DNA of 64,000 nucleotides from Parelaphostrongylus tenuis (lineage: Eukaryota > Nematoda > Chromadorea > Rhabditida > Metastrongylidae): positions 36,850 to 100,849 of the forward strand of contig JAHQIW010004405.1 of NCBI GenBank assembly GCA_019055375.1, read 5' to 3'. A model generated the notes under the pieces. That model made no database searches and was not told where the DNA came from. It saw nothing but the letters and a program-made list of their open reading frames with translations. The position numbers and the translations under genes were made by a program. Below are positions 33,673 to 44,435 of the stretch, piece by piece (the first letter of the stretch is position 1; every line of letters starts with the position of its first letter).

Positions 33673-36586
33673 CTATCTGACAATTCTCGAAGCAAAGGAG
33701 AAGTGCGATGAAAACGGGCCAGCTGCTAACATTCGAACCGCTCTGTTCAGTACACTTTGCCACATCTCTCTGGACCAGTTCGCCATGATTGAATTTGTGG
33801 TCAACAAAGAATTTTCTCAAAAATTAAAACTAGTATTATAGAATAAACATTGCATACCATGAGAGATCCTGAAATTGTCGTTTAATTGGAGGAAACAGCT
33901 TCGACATCCATGCCCGCCATGCCTTACCTTACACTCAACTTTTTCGTTACCAGCGGCACCTCTTTGAGGGCATGTGGCGGTCACCATGCTGCTGACGATG
34001 ACACAGTGTGGCGTCATGCCCTTCGTTTCCACAACTGTAAGTTCCTTTCTCCAACATCTATTTGTATTAGAAAAGGATAAGTACAGTAAATACTTTTTGT
34101 TAGTAACTTCTGCGTCTTTCTATCTGTACGATCACATAGTAAAATGACTTGAAAGATCGTACTTTGAAAGATGAGGTACAAGAAAAGTAATATTAATAAC
34201 TAATCTATAAACGATATACCAGCCAAAAATAACCTATAAATACAAAGCTCCTACGCCGCCAAGTAACATACCAAGGCGAAAAACTACTCTTTCAAAAGTA
34301 AAAGCGAGTGAAAGTTCTTGTTTTGAGATAGGTCTCATGTCAAAGTGCTGGTTTTGACCTTTTCTACTGAATTGCTTGTTCAAAACTATGTTATAAAAAG
34401 ATATCTGATATAAAATATATATAATATAAAAACGAATAGAAAATAAAATATTTAAAAAAATAAAAGAACTTATCAGCAGCAGTTAGTGCTGTTTTATCAG
34501 TATATGGTTTAACATCAGCTCCTTGTTGTAGCCATCAATAAATACTGAGGTTAAACTTGCTTATACCTTAACTCAACTAGCTCCTTTAATCTATTTTGAA
34601 AGGTTAATTCTCTATCTTGTGCTCTAGCTCTCCGCAAAAATTACTCTTTTATAATCTAACTGAAAATAAATTCGATACGCAATTTATGCTCGGTAATATA
34701 GGAATCGGCAACGTAGTATATATTTCTGTCTTTAGGCCAGCTTTTTAGCTGGTAACGTTACATGCTCCGCGTTGAGTATGATTATATTACCACCACAATC
34801 CATGTGAGGAGTAAAGCGAGGTTTGTGTTCGCCACCTAAGCATATTAGCAATTCTGCTAGCTAGTCTTCCGAATACAATATTTTTTGCATCTATGACCAC
34901 CATTTTTTTCAATTTCAGATGATTTTGTAAAGTATGTTCTCACGATAATATCTTTCTTAATTAGAATTTTTAAATGAAAATCTAAAGCCATGCTTGAATT
35001 ACACAATTACACAATTACATTTTGCTTGAACATATTAGCTTCAAAAAACATATAAAATAAAAAATAAAGAAAAATTTTCGATAAAATAAAGAGTAACATT
35101 TTGTCTGTGGTAGAGTGAACCTATAGAACTTAACATAACTTCTACAATAGTTTTGAGTTTACTACAAGAAATTCGTAATCAAAGCCTATTACAGTTGGTT
35201 GATATGTTCGACTGTAACTCCTGACGTTGCTTATCGCAAACAGAACGATATTTTTTGGGTGGTGAACTGAAGGTGGTAGTAAGAGAACCGGAATGGCTTT
35301 TCATTTATACAGAAAAAGATTATAGAGACTTCTGCCTTTCAGTGCCTCCATGACAAAACACTGATTCTTCTTGGAACTGCTAGTCTCAAGTGCTACTTTC
35401 GATTTGACATGTTTGAAAAACATATCTTGTCATGGCCACTCTTAGAAAAGTGATGGTACTAATGTAGATGTTTTCAATTATTCACGCAATTTACTCAAAA
35501 AAAAATGACATAATGGCTTGTGAAAGGGCAAATCTGGGCATTTGTGTGGCGCACTACTAGTCACTGTACTCAAAAGGTCATGTATCATCAATAATGCAAT
35601 AGCGGCCTTTTTGTCACAGCTACTCCATATCCGCATTTTTACCGAGTTAGATGATTTCCGTGATGGTATCGAGTATAATGTGGTGGTTCTGAATGCTCTC
35701 AAGCACTACAATTGTGTTCTTCTAAACCGATGCTAAAAGTTGAAAGCTTACTCATGTTAAGATCTCCGTTAACAGTTGCTCCTTTGCATTCCAGAGGATC
35801 ATAATTGATCTGAATACTAAGCTGACCCAAAATAGATGAGATTATGGCATCGGGAAGGAGAGCGTTACGACCTTGCTGTCCGAGAACGCCAAAGACCTAA
35901 ACAGCAAGGTTTTCACAAGCCAGAAAAGTTTATTTAGGTTGTGATGAAGTAAAAATACGCAAAGCTGTCCAGGCCATGTTGGTATACGTGCAGCGATCTG
36001 TGAGAACATTGAAACCTATTTTCTATCACTTTCCAGAATTCGGAGAAAAACCGAAATTAGAATGACTACGAAACTCACTGTTTGTACTACAAGGCGCTCA
36101 ACAAATGCCTTCGCTGTGCCCTTGCTCGTTGCAAATCCAGCGGCCTGAGCTCGAACACGACCTTTTCGCTGTAAGCCATGGAAACAGGCAGTCTGAAGCC
36201 GGAGACGGTGAAGCGTCTATTGCTCGCTGTAACCGAATTCCAATTTTTTATAATCAAGAATGTAAATTTTTCATTTTTTTGGACACATTTCGCAAGTGTT
36301 TTTCTTATCACTGCTAAAAATCAGCCTTTCTATCAAAATACTCCGATTTTGACAGTTAGGTATCAGCGCTGAAGTTTTGGATGTACTTAACCTGCTAAAA
36401 GTCATGATCATACATTGAATTAGAGTTGCTTGTAAGATTTAAGATTTTTTTTTATTTTTTTATTTTTTTCTTCTTATGATCATTTAATACTAATTACCCT
36501 GGCCTGGTGCCATCAATTCACATCCCAACGCAGAAATGATGATTAGCACCGAAATCAATAGATGACCGTTTCGTCGGAACGGCCAT
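33673..36586 (-). pseudogene. SCVP family locus D/E, five exons, damaged
   Basis: Exon 1 (36498-36586) has an ATG but one extra base before the signal-peptide core ISVLIIISALGCELMAPGQ. Exon 2 (36079-36226) reads RFTVSGFRLPVSMAYS, loses one base, then AQAAGFATSKGTAKAFVERL and VVQT. Exon 3 (35752-35896) is cleanly open: VFGVLGQQGRNALLPDAIIS, then ILGQLSIQINYDPLECKGAT. Exon 4 (33858-34034) has GMTPHCVIVSSMVTATCP, then a shift and AVSSN, TAA, TTISGSLM. Exon 5 (33673-33801) reads IMANWSREMWQSVLNRAVRM and ends RIVR with TAG, but the acceptor AG before ACCACAAA is TG. The lost acceptor and the stop point to a pseudogene. Intron 3 is about 1.7 kb and AT-rich in places. Confidence 0.7.
35510..35650 (-). 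other. Segment of SCVP intron 3 shared with locus B/C
   Basis: The minus strand frame KKAAIALLMIHDLLSTVTSS then APHKCPD aligns with the B/C intron 3 segment at 13740-13905, including the DNA block GTGACTAGTAGTGCGCCACA against GTGGCTAGTAGTGCACTACA. Confidence 0.35.
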
Positions 36587-38080
36587 TTTTGAATGGCTCA
36601 CTTCAGACTCCTTAAGAATTTGGTAACATCTGCTCAGGTCAATTTCGAACATACTTATTACTTTGTCGGGTGAGATAATTGATAAAGTAATGACGGTTCG
36701 GAACTTATTACTTGAATGTCAGCGATGTCGGAGCAAAACCTTTTGCTGCTCTTTCAGTTTTTGGGAACCCCTAAGTCTCCTTGACTTTCGGAAAGATTTA
36801 ATAAACTCTAACGCACTCTATTCAAGGCAAATTCTCCGAAGTAACTTCTGTGACAGATTCTGTTCTTCGGAAACTTGTGGGAATCAGTTGACGAGGAGAA
36901 ATGTATGTCAAATGCTGGATGAGATGTAAGTATGTAAAGGTCAAACTCAACAAAATTTTGCTGAATGTGCCATTCTTTTGAAAATAGATAAATAGTCGAC
37001 TCTCACCATTTAATTTGTATTGCTATGTCATAAAGTGCTGATTTCCACAAACGTACAAATAATTTACATTCGACAAGGCGTTGGTTAGGAAAACCTTTTT
37101 GAGGAACATACTTGCACAAGGAAATAACGATTGATAGAAGGGGAAAAACCTAGTGCCAAAATATTTTTGACAGCATTTGTGATGAGTAGAAATAGCATTC
37201 CTTAAGTTCTGATGTTTTCATAGTTCTACCATACATTACTGCTTATAAGTTACTCATTGTTGTTGGCAACGATTTTTGCTAGTCAAGAGAAAAAATTCCT
37301 TCAGAACATTTACTGAAGGATATAGAAACGGACGCAAGAACATCACTGGCCCCGGAATCCACCAAATCCGAAGGGTAGCGTCAGTTTCGCCATAGAACGA
37401 GTAACTACATGATACACCAAGTTCTGACGTGAAGTAAATCAGATCTTCACTTTGTTGGAGCTGCCAAGTAGAGCCGAGTTAAATGAAAAAAAAAGTGGGC
37501 ATTCTTAATAGCGCAACGAGGGTGACACTAAGCTGAAACATCCTAAGCCACTTTTTCAAACGTCCTTTGCCTATTTCATGAAGTGAATGCTTATAGAGTC
37601 CATTCTCCACATTTTCTTTGATGTGCAAACAAGACAAGATTTGTTAGTATACATTTTGTAAAGCGGAGCCTCGATACGTTCGCGTAACGTTCGGCAAAAC
37701 TTCTCTGACTCTTTTATTTCCACAGATGTAATGAGAAATGATCAACCTTTCAGGAACTCAATGTCTATCTAGTCCGCGCATTCAATATTTTGGATTTTGA
37801 AGTCCTCTATAATTTTCACTCAAAACAACACTTTCGTACAAATATTACTGGTTTTCACTACAGAAATATCTGTACATAAATGCATTTGAAATTTTCCTTA
37901 CATCACCAATAGATTTGGCTTTAGTTCACAAAATTGTTATGCGACTAGAAATGACTTGTATTCGATAGGAACCTCAAAGTGTTTCACGCCTGCTTCACCT
38001 TGATCAAATGAATACTAGGCTCCAACACATTTCTTTGACCGTGTGAGCCAATTTATAGTAAGGAATAAAATTATATGCTG
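36587..38080. other. No gene recognised
   Basis: This is the flank upstream of SCVP exon 1 plus 1.3 kb without motifs. The frame at 36663-36929 is a chance frame as far as I can judge. Confidence 0.35.
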
Positions 38081-38084
38081 TCTG

Positions 38085-38650
38085 CTAATGATTTTTTGAG
38101 CAAAGCACGTCGTCTATTATAAGGCGACTTAGAGAGTCCGATACACGCCCTCCAACCTTGAGAGTCTCGTCAGTCGGACGGTAACCTTCGTCTCTAGCCA
38201 ATTCTCTCGAGGAACCCAACCCCATACTAAAAGTAGGTGACGGCGGCGATGCCGTATAACACATCACATGCGTGACTCAAAAAATCATTATCACGCATGT
38301 TGAAAATTGAGCGTGCTCTTAAGAAGACACTCGAAGCGAACGGTATGATATATCGAACGATACCAGCCGCCACACTGTAACAATGCCCAATCAGTGATAA
38401 TTTCACTCAATGAATCATGTAGAATGTTCGTCGTCACATACTCTTAATATGGGGCTGAGTTCTCCCGAAGGGATGAGCAAATACAAATGGTACCGCCCGA
38501 CTGACGAGACTGTCAGGGTGGAAACGCGTATCGATCTCTATAAGTTGTCCTATATAACAGACCACATGCGTGGCTCGAAAAATTATTATCAGGCAACATA
38601 CTAAATTTTGAGCGTGGTCTTTAGAACACACCCGAAACGAAAGGTATGAT
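38085..38650. repeat. Two Penelope-tail-like repeat copies with oppositely oriented cores
   Basis: The first copy (38085-38345) has the tail motif on the minus strand (CCGACTGACGAGACTCTCAA, then GGCGTGTATCGGACTC). The second (about 38400-38650) has it on the plus strand (CCGACTGACGAGACTGTCAG, then GAAACGCGTATCGATCTC). The distal part (CACATGCGTG, then TTGAGCGTG, then GGTATGATAT) is in the same direction in both. A third copy lies at 46755-46945. No protein is encoded. Confidence 0.6.
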
Positions 38651-38659
38651 ATGTATGCT

Positions 38660-39330
38660 ATCTGTTTCATTTTATGGATGACAAATAGAAAGCATCGCCA
38701 GTGCAGTAAGATTACTTGCCGTCTTATGACTTTTTCTATGAATGTTGATTAAACCTAAAAAAACAGTATATGTTGTAACAGCTCCTCGTCGCATCATTTG
38801 AGTTGCTGAGGTGCGATCAATTTCACCGCAGCGTTCTCCTTGTACATTCAACACAATACTGAACTGAGTCGGTCAGCCAACGCAGAAAAATCTCACAGTC
38901 AAGAAATTCTTAGCAGAGAAAATAACTCTTCAACAGGTATGTCATAATCTCTATGAAGCACATTAATACTTTATCCATGCCGGAATATGTATCATCTCGC
39001 TACCGGTTCCTCACAATTAATTCTCATTGAGGTACTCAACACTTGATTGAGATATCGTTGCGTACACAAAGAAAAACAGCAATACATGAAGCTTCCATTC
39101 CAAACCCTTTAGCAAGAAAAATTCCAATTATATATGCTGCACGTGCATGGTAAGAAAGAAATCGACAATTACTATTTAATATTGAAGTGGTGTAGCTTTG
39201 AGAGGGGAAACACTACGTTCGCTAGTATTCCATTCAACACCGAGCCTGTATGAGCCCCTTTCAGCGTTATCAATGCTCAAAACGGCTTTTGATTTTTTTA
39301 CTGCAAATATTTTACTGCCGTACTTCAGTG
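38660..39330 (+). repeat. Interspersed repeat R1, copy 3
   Basis: Contains TTGAGTTGCTGAGGTGCGAT, GCAGCGTTCTCCTTGTACAT and the distal CCGAGCCTGTATGAGCCC. It is followed directly by another copy, so the two form a tandem pair. Confidence 0.55.
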
Positions 39331-39334
39331 ACAT

Positions 39335-39790
39335 CTCTATTCAGCGATGACGAATTTACGGAAGAACGAATTTTCATAAGTGATGAATAAAGCTGTGCAA
39401 ACAGTTCCGTGTTGTAGTAGTTCCGTGTCGCATTAGTTGAATCGCTGAACGACGATTGATTTGCCACAGTATTCACTTTGCACCTTCGATACGGTACCGT
39501 AGTATGAGTAGTTGGCCAGTTTTCAGAAAACAATCATGCAAGAATTTGGAGTTTCAAATGACTTTCTCAATTAAGCATATTATATCGTCATCCGCATCAA
39601 GATAAGAACTTTACCACTACCAGCTTTTTTCGTTTTCACTGTTCATTGAGATAGTTAACAGTCAATTAGCGTTGCTCACCAAAGGCACAGACAACGATAC
39701 ATGTGACTCCTAATACGAATCATTTGATAAATTGAGTTTACCGAATAGTACGGCATTCGAAGTGGTAAGAAAGAAATTAACATTTATTTT
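39335..39790 (+). repeat. Interspersed repeat R1, copy 4
   Basis: Begins with the AACAGTTCCGTGTTGTAGTA block and has CACCTTCGATACGGTACCGT as the core. It lacks the distal part seen in copies 1-3. Confidence 0.55.
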
Positions 39791-40563
39791 CACAGACTCA
39801 GAGACCGTCTCGTTAGACTCGTGTCCGTGACGCGTCTCTTCAATGGTAACTTATTTGAGTGAAGCGAAGAGGAAAACCACCAATGGACTTGGGAGTTCCC
39901 CGACGGCATGATCCATTCGAAGTCTGGTCATATACTTAAAGGCACAATACGGTGCATTTTTGGCACCTTAATGGTATTTTGATTCTTAGAGGATCTATTC
40001 ATAGCTTATATGAACGAAGCACAAAAGCAAGGTAGCAGAGTAAAAAGCTCTATCATTTTACAATGATGTTTGATCGGGTCCGAGCTTTCTTCGTAACTCA
40101 GCATTCTTGTGGTCATACTTCACATCGTATTTTTCTCCTAAATTAAAAACTAGGCACCAGATATAAAGTGAAAATGTGATTTACAACGTCATTTTGTGTG
40201 AGCTGCTATATGATGATGTTTACGAAAATGTTCTCGTAATCATACTAATTTCTTAATGACTCAATTCAACAGACTATCGATTTAGAGTGAAATCAGTTTT
40301 CTTTCAAATGCACCTATTAGTTGTGAATCAAACTAGCAGAACCAAGTAAAATCAAATTATTTCTACTCAGCATTTGAGAATAATGGCGAGTGATAGGCAC
40401 GTATTGTTTTGTTACGTGCCAAATAGCAAATCTCTCATTAGAATAACTGAGGTGGGGAGACTACTTGAAAAACCTATTACCCATTTTTGTAGGAGAAAAG
40501 ATTTGAAACTAATTCCAGAAGCGTTTGGACTCTAAATTGGAATTGTACTATAAAGGATAAAAA
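39791..40563. other. No gene recognised
   Basis: Near 39800 a GAGACCGTCTCG palindrome and ACGCGTCTCTTCAATGG resemble a worn Penelope-type tail. Otherwise only chance frames. Confidence 0.3.
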
Positions 40564-40852
40564 GATAAAGCTCTCGGCGTTGACCAATCCTTGAGGGATG
40601 CGCCATGCATTCGACTTCAATTATTAACTTCGTTTGAGGTGATGAATGCATATCTAGCCTTTACAATGGCTCGCGTTGGCCTCCCGTTAAACCGAGCAGT
40701 GCTGCATATCCTCCCAGACAAGTCTGAGACCTGTCTGGTACCAATTTACCGACCCCGGAGGGATGGATGGCTTGGTGAGCCATGAGCGCGAGATCGAACC
40801 ATTTACCTCGTGTGCGACGCAGAGCACCATAGCCACTGCGCTACACGAGCTC
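40564..40852 (-). mobile_element. SINE S1, full-length copy with target-site duplication
   Basis: On the minus strand: head GAGCTCGTGTAGCGCAGTGG with box B GGTTCGATCTC, body with CCGGGGTCGGTAAATTGG and AGACTTGTCTGGGAGGATAT, and 3' end GAGCTTTATC followed by TTTTTATCC. Flanking GGAATTGTAC (40539-40548) and GGAACTGTAC (40853-40862) form a ten-base duplication with one difference. It matches the copy at 23621-23913 over its whole length and is the best preserved one. Confidence 0.8.
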
Positions 40853-40862
40853 GGAACTGTAC

Positions 40863-41434
40863 CAGTAGGTGAAAATTTCGAAGATTACTCTTAATTTCAT
40901 TATGTTAACGAAATTCTTTGAACTTAAGCGTAAAATATTACTCCTCGCCATGAATCAAATTTTACGTCTAGCCATAATTGAAAGCATATTCAGGGCTGTT
41001 GGACCATGAGCCTTGTTATGAGAATTCATGAGCGCTAGATGCAGCTAAATAGGTAGCTTCGCGTCTTTGCAGTTGATTTTTCGAACGCGTTTCGTCGCGA
41101 TCTTTCCCTTCTTTCAGTGCATAACTGTAATCAGTTAGTGTGGTAAAGTTCTGATAAAGTCGCATGTGAGTGTAATTAGTTCTTCCATTCATAATCGCGC
41201 GGACTTCTTTCTTGATTCAATTTATTATTGCTAAGACCAGTAAAGCTCATAGAATTGGCCTATCTCATTATGAGCTCAACTCTTATCTTATCTTATCAAG
41301 CTCAATTGTATTATGAGCTCATTAGTTACATTAATCCAATGAGTTGTCCAGTTATTTCAAAAACTGTAAAGTTGAGGGAGGGAAACACATAATTTATCCT
41401 TCATTAGAGACTTTCCAAAAAAGGGATTTATGCA
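40863..41434. other. No gene recognised
   Basis: The 3' flank of SCVP locus F/G. At 41255-41330 a short AT-rich stretch repeats ATGAGCTCA and CTTATCTTATC. Confidence 0.35.
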
Positions 41435-43407
41435 TTAGTCGACAGTTCCAGATGCCGATGAGAAGTGCAATGCAAATGGACCAGCTCTCAACATTTGGAT
41501 CGCTCTGTTCAGTACACCTTGCCACATCTCTTTCGACCAGTTTGCCATGATGACGTTTTGTGGTCTGAGAAAGAACTTCCTCAAAATGAATTAGTACAGA
41601 TGGAGAAGCATTACAAACCGTAAGAGTTCCTGATAATGTCGTGTAATTCGCGGAAATGGCCTCAACATCCATGTCCATTACGCCTATCATACTCATAACT
41701 TGTTTCCTACTCACACCAGCAACTCTTTCAGGACATGTGGCAGTGACCTTGTTGCCGACGATGATACAGTGTGGAATCACGCCCATCACTCATCACTCCC
41801 ACGACTAAAAGTAACTTTACTTTATAACACTGTTTATTTCAGAAAGTAGAAGAAAAAATCTTCGTCAGTGATTTTCGCGTCTTTTCCATCTGCTATACTG
41901 CAAAATAAAACTACTCAAAAGATCGGTTGTATTCTTTAAAACAATAATTCCATCGGTGATCTAACCAGTATTCTACGACGTTCAGGAGGAGGACGAAAAA
42001 CGAGTTGAATTTTAGAAGTGCTGGGATCCGCACAGTGAAAAAAGCACTGTGATGATGGATTTCAAAAGTGCAAATTGCAAGTAACTTTTGTGGTTGCTTA
42101 TTATAAGAAGAAATAATTCATTTGTGCAACTTACAAAAGTTGTTGGGACAAGAATCCTATTAATACATTTCATTATGTAAAAAAGGTCGGAAAGGAAAGG
42201 CTGAGTTTTTCACTTTCTTCTTGATACCCTGATCTCGGCCAGAAAACCCTCAGCCTTAACGATTGTTTGCGCTTCTAAACGTTTAGAAGAACTTATCATA
42301 ACCATTACCAACATTGTTGGTACTGAATGTAGGTGTTTCTTTCTAAATTTCGCAGTTTTACCCAGGCAGATTAAATGGAAAAAGGATTTAAATAAAAGTA
42401 ATAGTAAAATGCAGTAATGAATAGACATAGTAGGTAGTAAAACTGCTAGGCACTTTCCTTCGACGATCACACATCACAACTAGTGCAAAAAAACGGCACT
42501 TTTTGTCGCATTTATGCCATTTCGACAAATCTGATATGACATTATATTCGTAATAGCATGATAGAGAAGATAGTTTTTTGAGCGTAATTCTCCGTTAAAA
42601 TTGTACGCGCAATAGTTTGATGCTGAAATTTGAAAACTCACTCTGTACACTAAGATCTTTGTTAACATGGGCTCCCTTACATTCCAATGGATCACAATTG
42701 ACCTGAACTCTAAGTTGATCTAAAAATGGCGTAAATTAATGCATCGAGAAGGAGAGCACTGCGGCCTTGTTGTTCCAAAACATCAGAGACCTAAACAGTA
42801 AAGTTCTCACGAGTCAGAAAAGTTTATTTGAAGATGTTAGAAGTAAGAAATTATAATGAGCTGCGCAAGCTGAATCGATAGTAGAAGGCTAACGGATTAC
42901 ACAGAGAGTTGAAATTTACATTCCATGTCGGAAAAACTGATCAAAATACTGCAAGTGTGGCGAACTCACCGTTTGCACTACAAGACGTTCAACAAAATGC
43001 CTTGGCTGTGTCCTTGTTTATAGCAATGCCAACAGTCTCAGCTCGAATAGTGGCCACTTCACTGTGAACCATGGGGACGGGCATTTGAAGTTGAAGACGG
43101 TAAAGCTTCTAGTACTCGCTGCAAGCAAACATTGTTGTTTCTGTGGAGAAGAATGAAGAACTATATCACTCACATCAACAAATTTATTAGAGCATTGGCA
43201 TTGTGACAACTCGTTAGTTGAGCATAAATTTTGGATATATTCAATGTAGTCAAAATCAACTGCAGTATCTTTAAGAATGCTTTTCTTTACATTAATAAAC
43301 ATTTTGTCTTTGATACCTTGACCTGATGGCATCACTCCACATCCCAACACTGTCATGATGATTAGCACCGAAATCAATAGGGAACAGATCGTTGATTGAG
43401 CTGCCAT
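41435..43407 (-). pseudogene. SCVP family locus F/G, five exons, most intact copy
   Basis: Exon 1 (43317-43407) encodes MAAQSTICSLLISVLIIMTV, a signal peptide, then LGCGVMPSGQ. Exon 2 (42970-43118) gives ASTRSFTVFNFK, then a one-base loss and a one-base gain around MPVPMVHSEVATIRAETVGI, so the exon length is preserved at 149. Exon 3 (42642-42790) has SDVLEQQGR and the ILDQL-like and INCDPLECK-like core. Exon 4 (41619-41804) is open: GVIPHCIIVGNKVTATCPER then MDMDVEAISANYTTLSGTLT. Exon 5 (41435-41564) has one extra A and then NVIMANWSKEMWQGVLNRAI to SSASGTVD and TAA. Intron 3 is only about 0.84 kb. No nonsense change was found, only small indels, so this locus could be a working gene with sequencing errors; I label it pseudogene because the frame as given is broken. 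Confidence 0.7.
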
Positions 43408-43489
43408 CGATTTCTCACCCTACCTTCAAAAAAAAACCCTTGCTACACTCGACTGGAAACAGATTTCGACTTCCAATTTCTATATTAGC

Positions 43490-43506
43490 TCTTCTATATA
43501 AATATA
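43490..43506 (-). promoter_or_regulatory. TATA-like element upstream of SCVP locus F/G
   Basis: ATATATTTATATAGAA on the minus strand lies about 90 bases before the ATG at 43407, at about the same place as the TATA-like element of copy A. Unproven. Confidence 0.3.
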
Positions 43507-43689
43507 TCGCATCCAGTGCTCAGCACTTCTATGTTAAGACGTCAGGGCAAAAGACGTTTTTGCAGCTTTTACATTTACCTAGGCGTTTCAGGCTTTCTTA
43601 TATAGTGTGTGGAAGTTTTAATTGCCTCGACAGCTTTATTAAGACAACTGTTTTCTTTTGAAGAAGTCAGTTAATCAACAATTCAGTCA

Positions 43690-44435
43690 CCATCATGACC
43701 AAGGATATGTAACCATTTGTTGGGCAATGAGTGAATACCTTTCTCTCAGAGAGATTGAGGCTAGACTCGCAGAGTCACTGAAGCCATCTCTGAGGCTTCT
43801 GAGCTGATTATTGTCTAATAATTTTTTCTTCCGCAGATGCTGCTTCAAGGCGCGAGGCGCATGATAAGCTGAAAAAGCAGCATCAGGTCTATACGGTGGA
43901 TATGGTGCCGTGGTCCAGCCTAATATTTTCAAAAAAGGGGAAAGTAGATATGTAGTATGAAGTCGAGCGTCATCCTGAAGAACGGAGCAACATTGACGAC
44001 GTTTCGGACGATTTGCTCGCGCTACTGCGGCCATTATCCGGAAACTTTCCCTGTAGACGTTTGACACTGATCGTCTGCTCGTTGTCAGGCAGTCTTTGAA
44101 ATAACATGAACTGTCAATCCCAGAAAACGATGGCATAGGTTTTTGAACGTAAAATTTGGGCTTTGGTTGAGCTGGCGAGTTTTTCCACAAGGCAGCCACT
44201 AGGCGTAGCGCGTGTAGTTCTCATAGTAGGCTCAACACTAATCTCCACATACGATTAACTTGAGAAAGTCTCGCTTGTGCGATGGCAGCACATAAGTACA
44301 GCGCGACCGCAGCCGTGTCAAAGGAGGCCTAATCGACTTTTTTATTACCAATACCGTTTTTTGTATAAGGTTAGCACCCAGCTTTCGCCAAGCAAATGGT
44401 TGCATGTCATTGATCATGATGGTGGTCATAATGCT
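43690..44435 (-). mobile_element. Mariner transposase relic
   Basis: The minus strand encodes VLQDDARLHTTYLLSPFLKI, then LGWTTAPYPPYRPDAA at about 43880-44000: the second catalytic Asp (usually LHDNARPH) and the third (PPYSPDLAP) of the mariner D,D34D transposase, with AYHAPRALKQHLRKKKLLDN after it, as in DYHLFRSLQNHL. Upstream, SSCYFKD and SHKRDFLKLIVCGD fit the earlier catalytic block. The frame 43693-44199 is open for 168 codons, then broken. Terminal inverted repeats were not identified. It starts about 280 bases upstream of SCVP exon 1. Confidence 0.8.
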
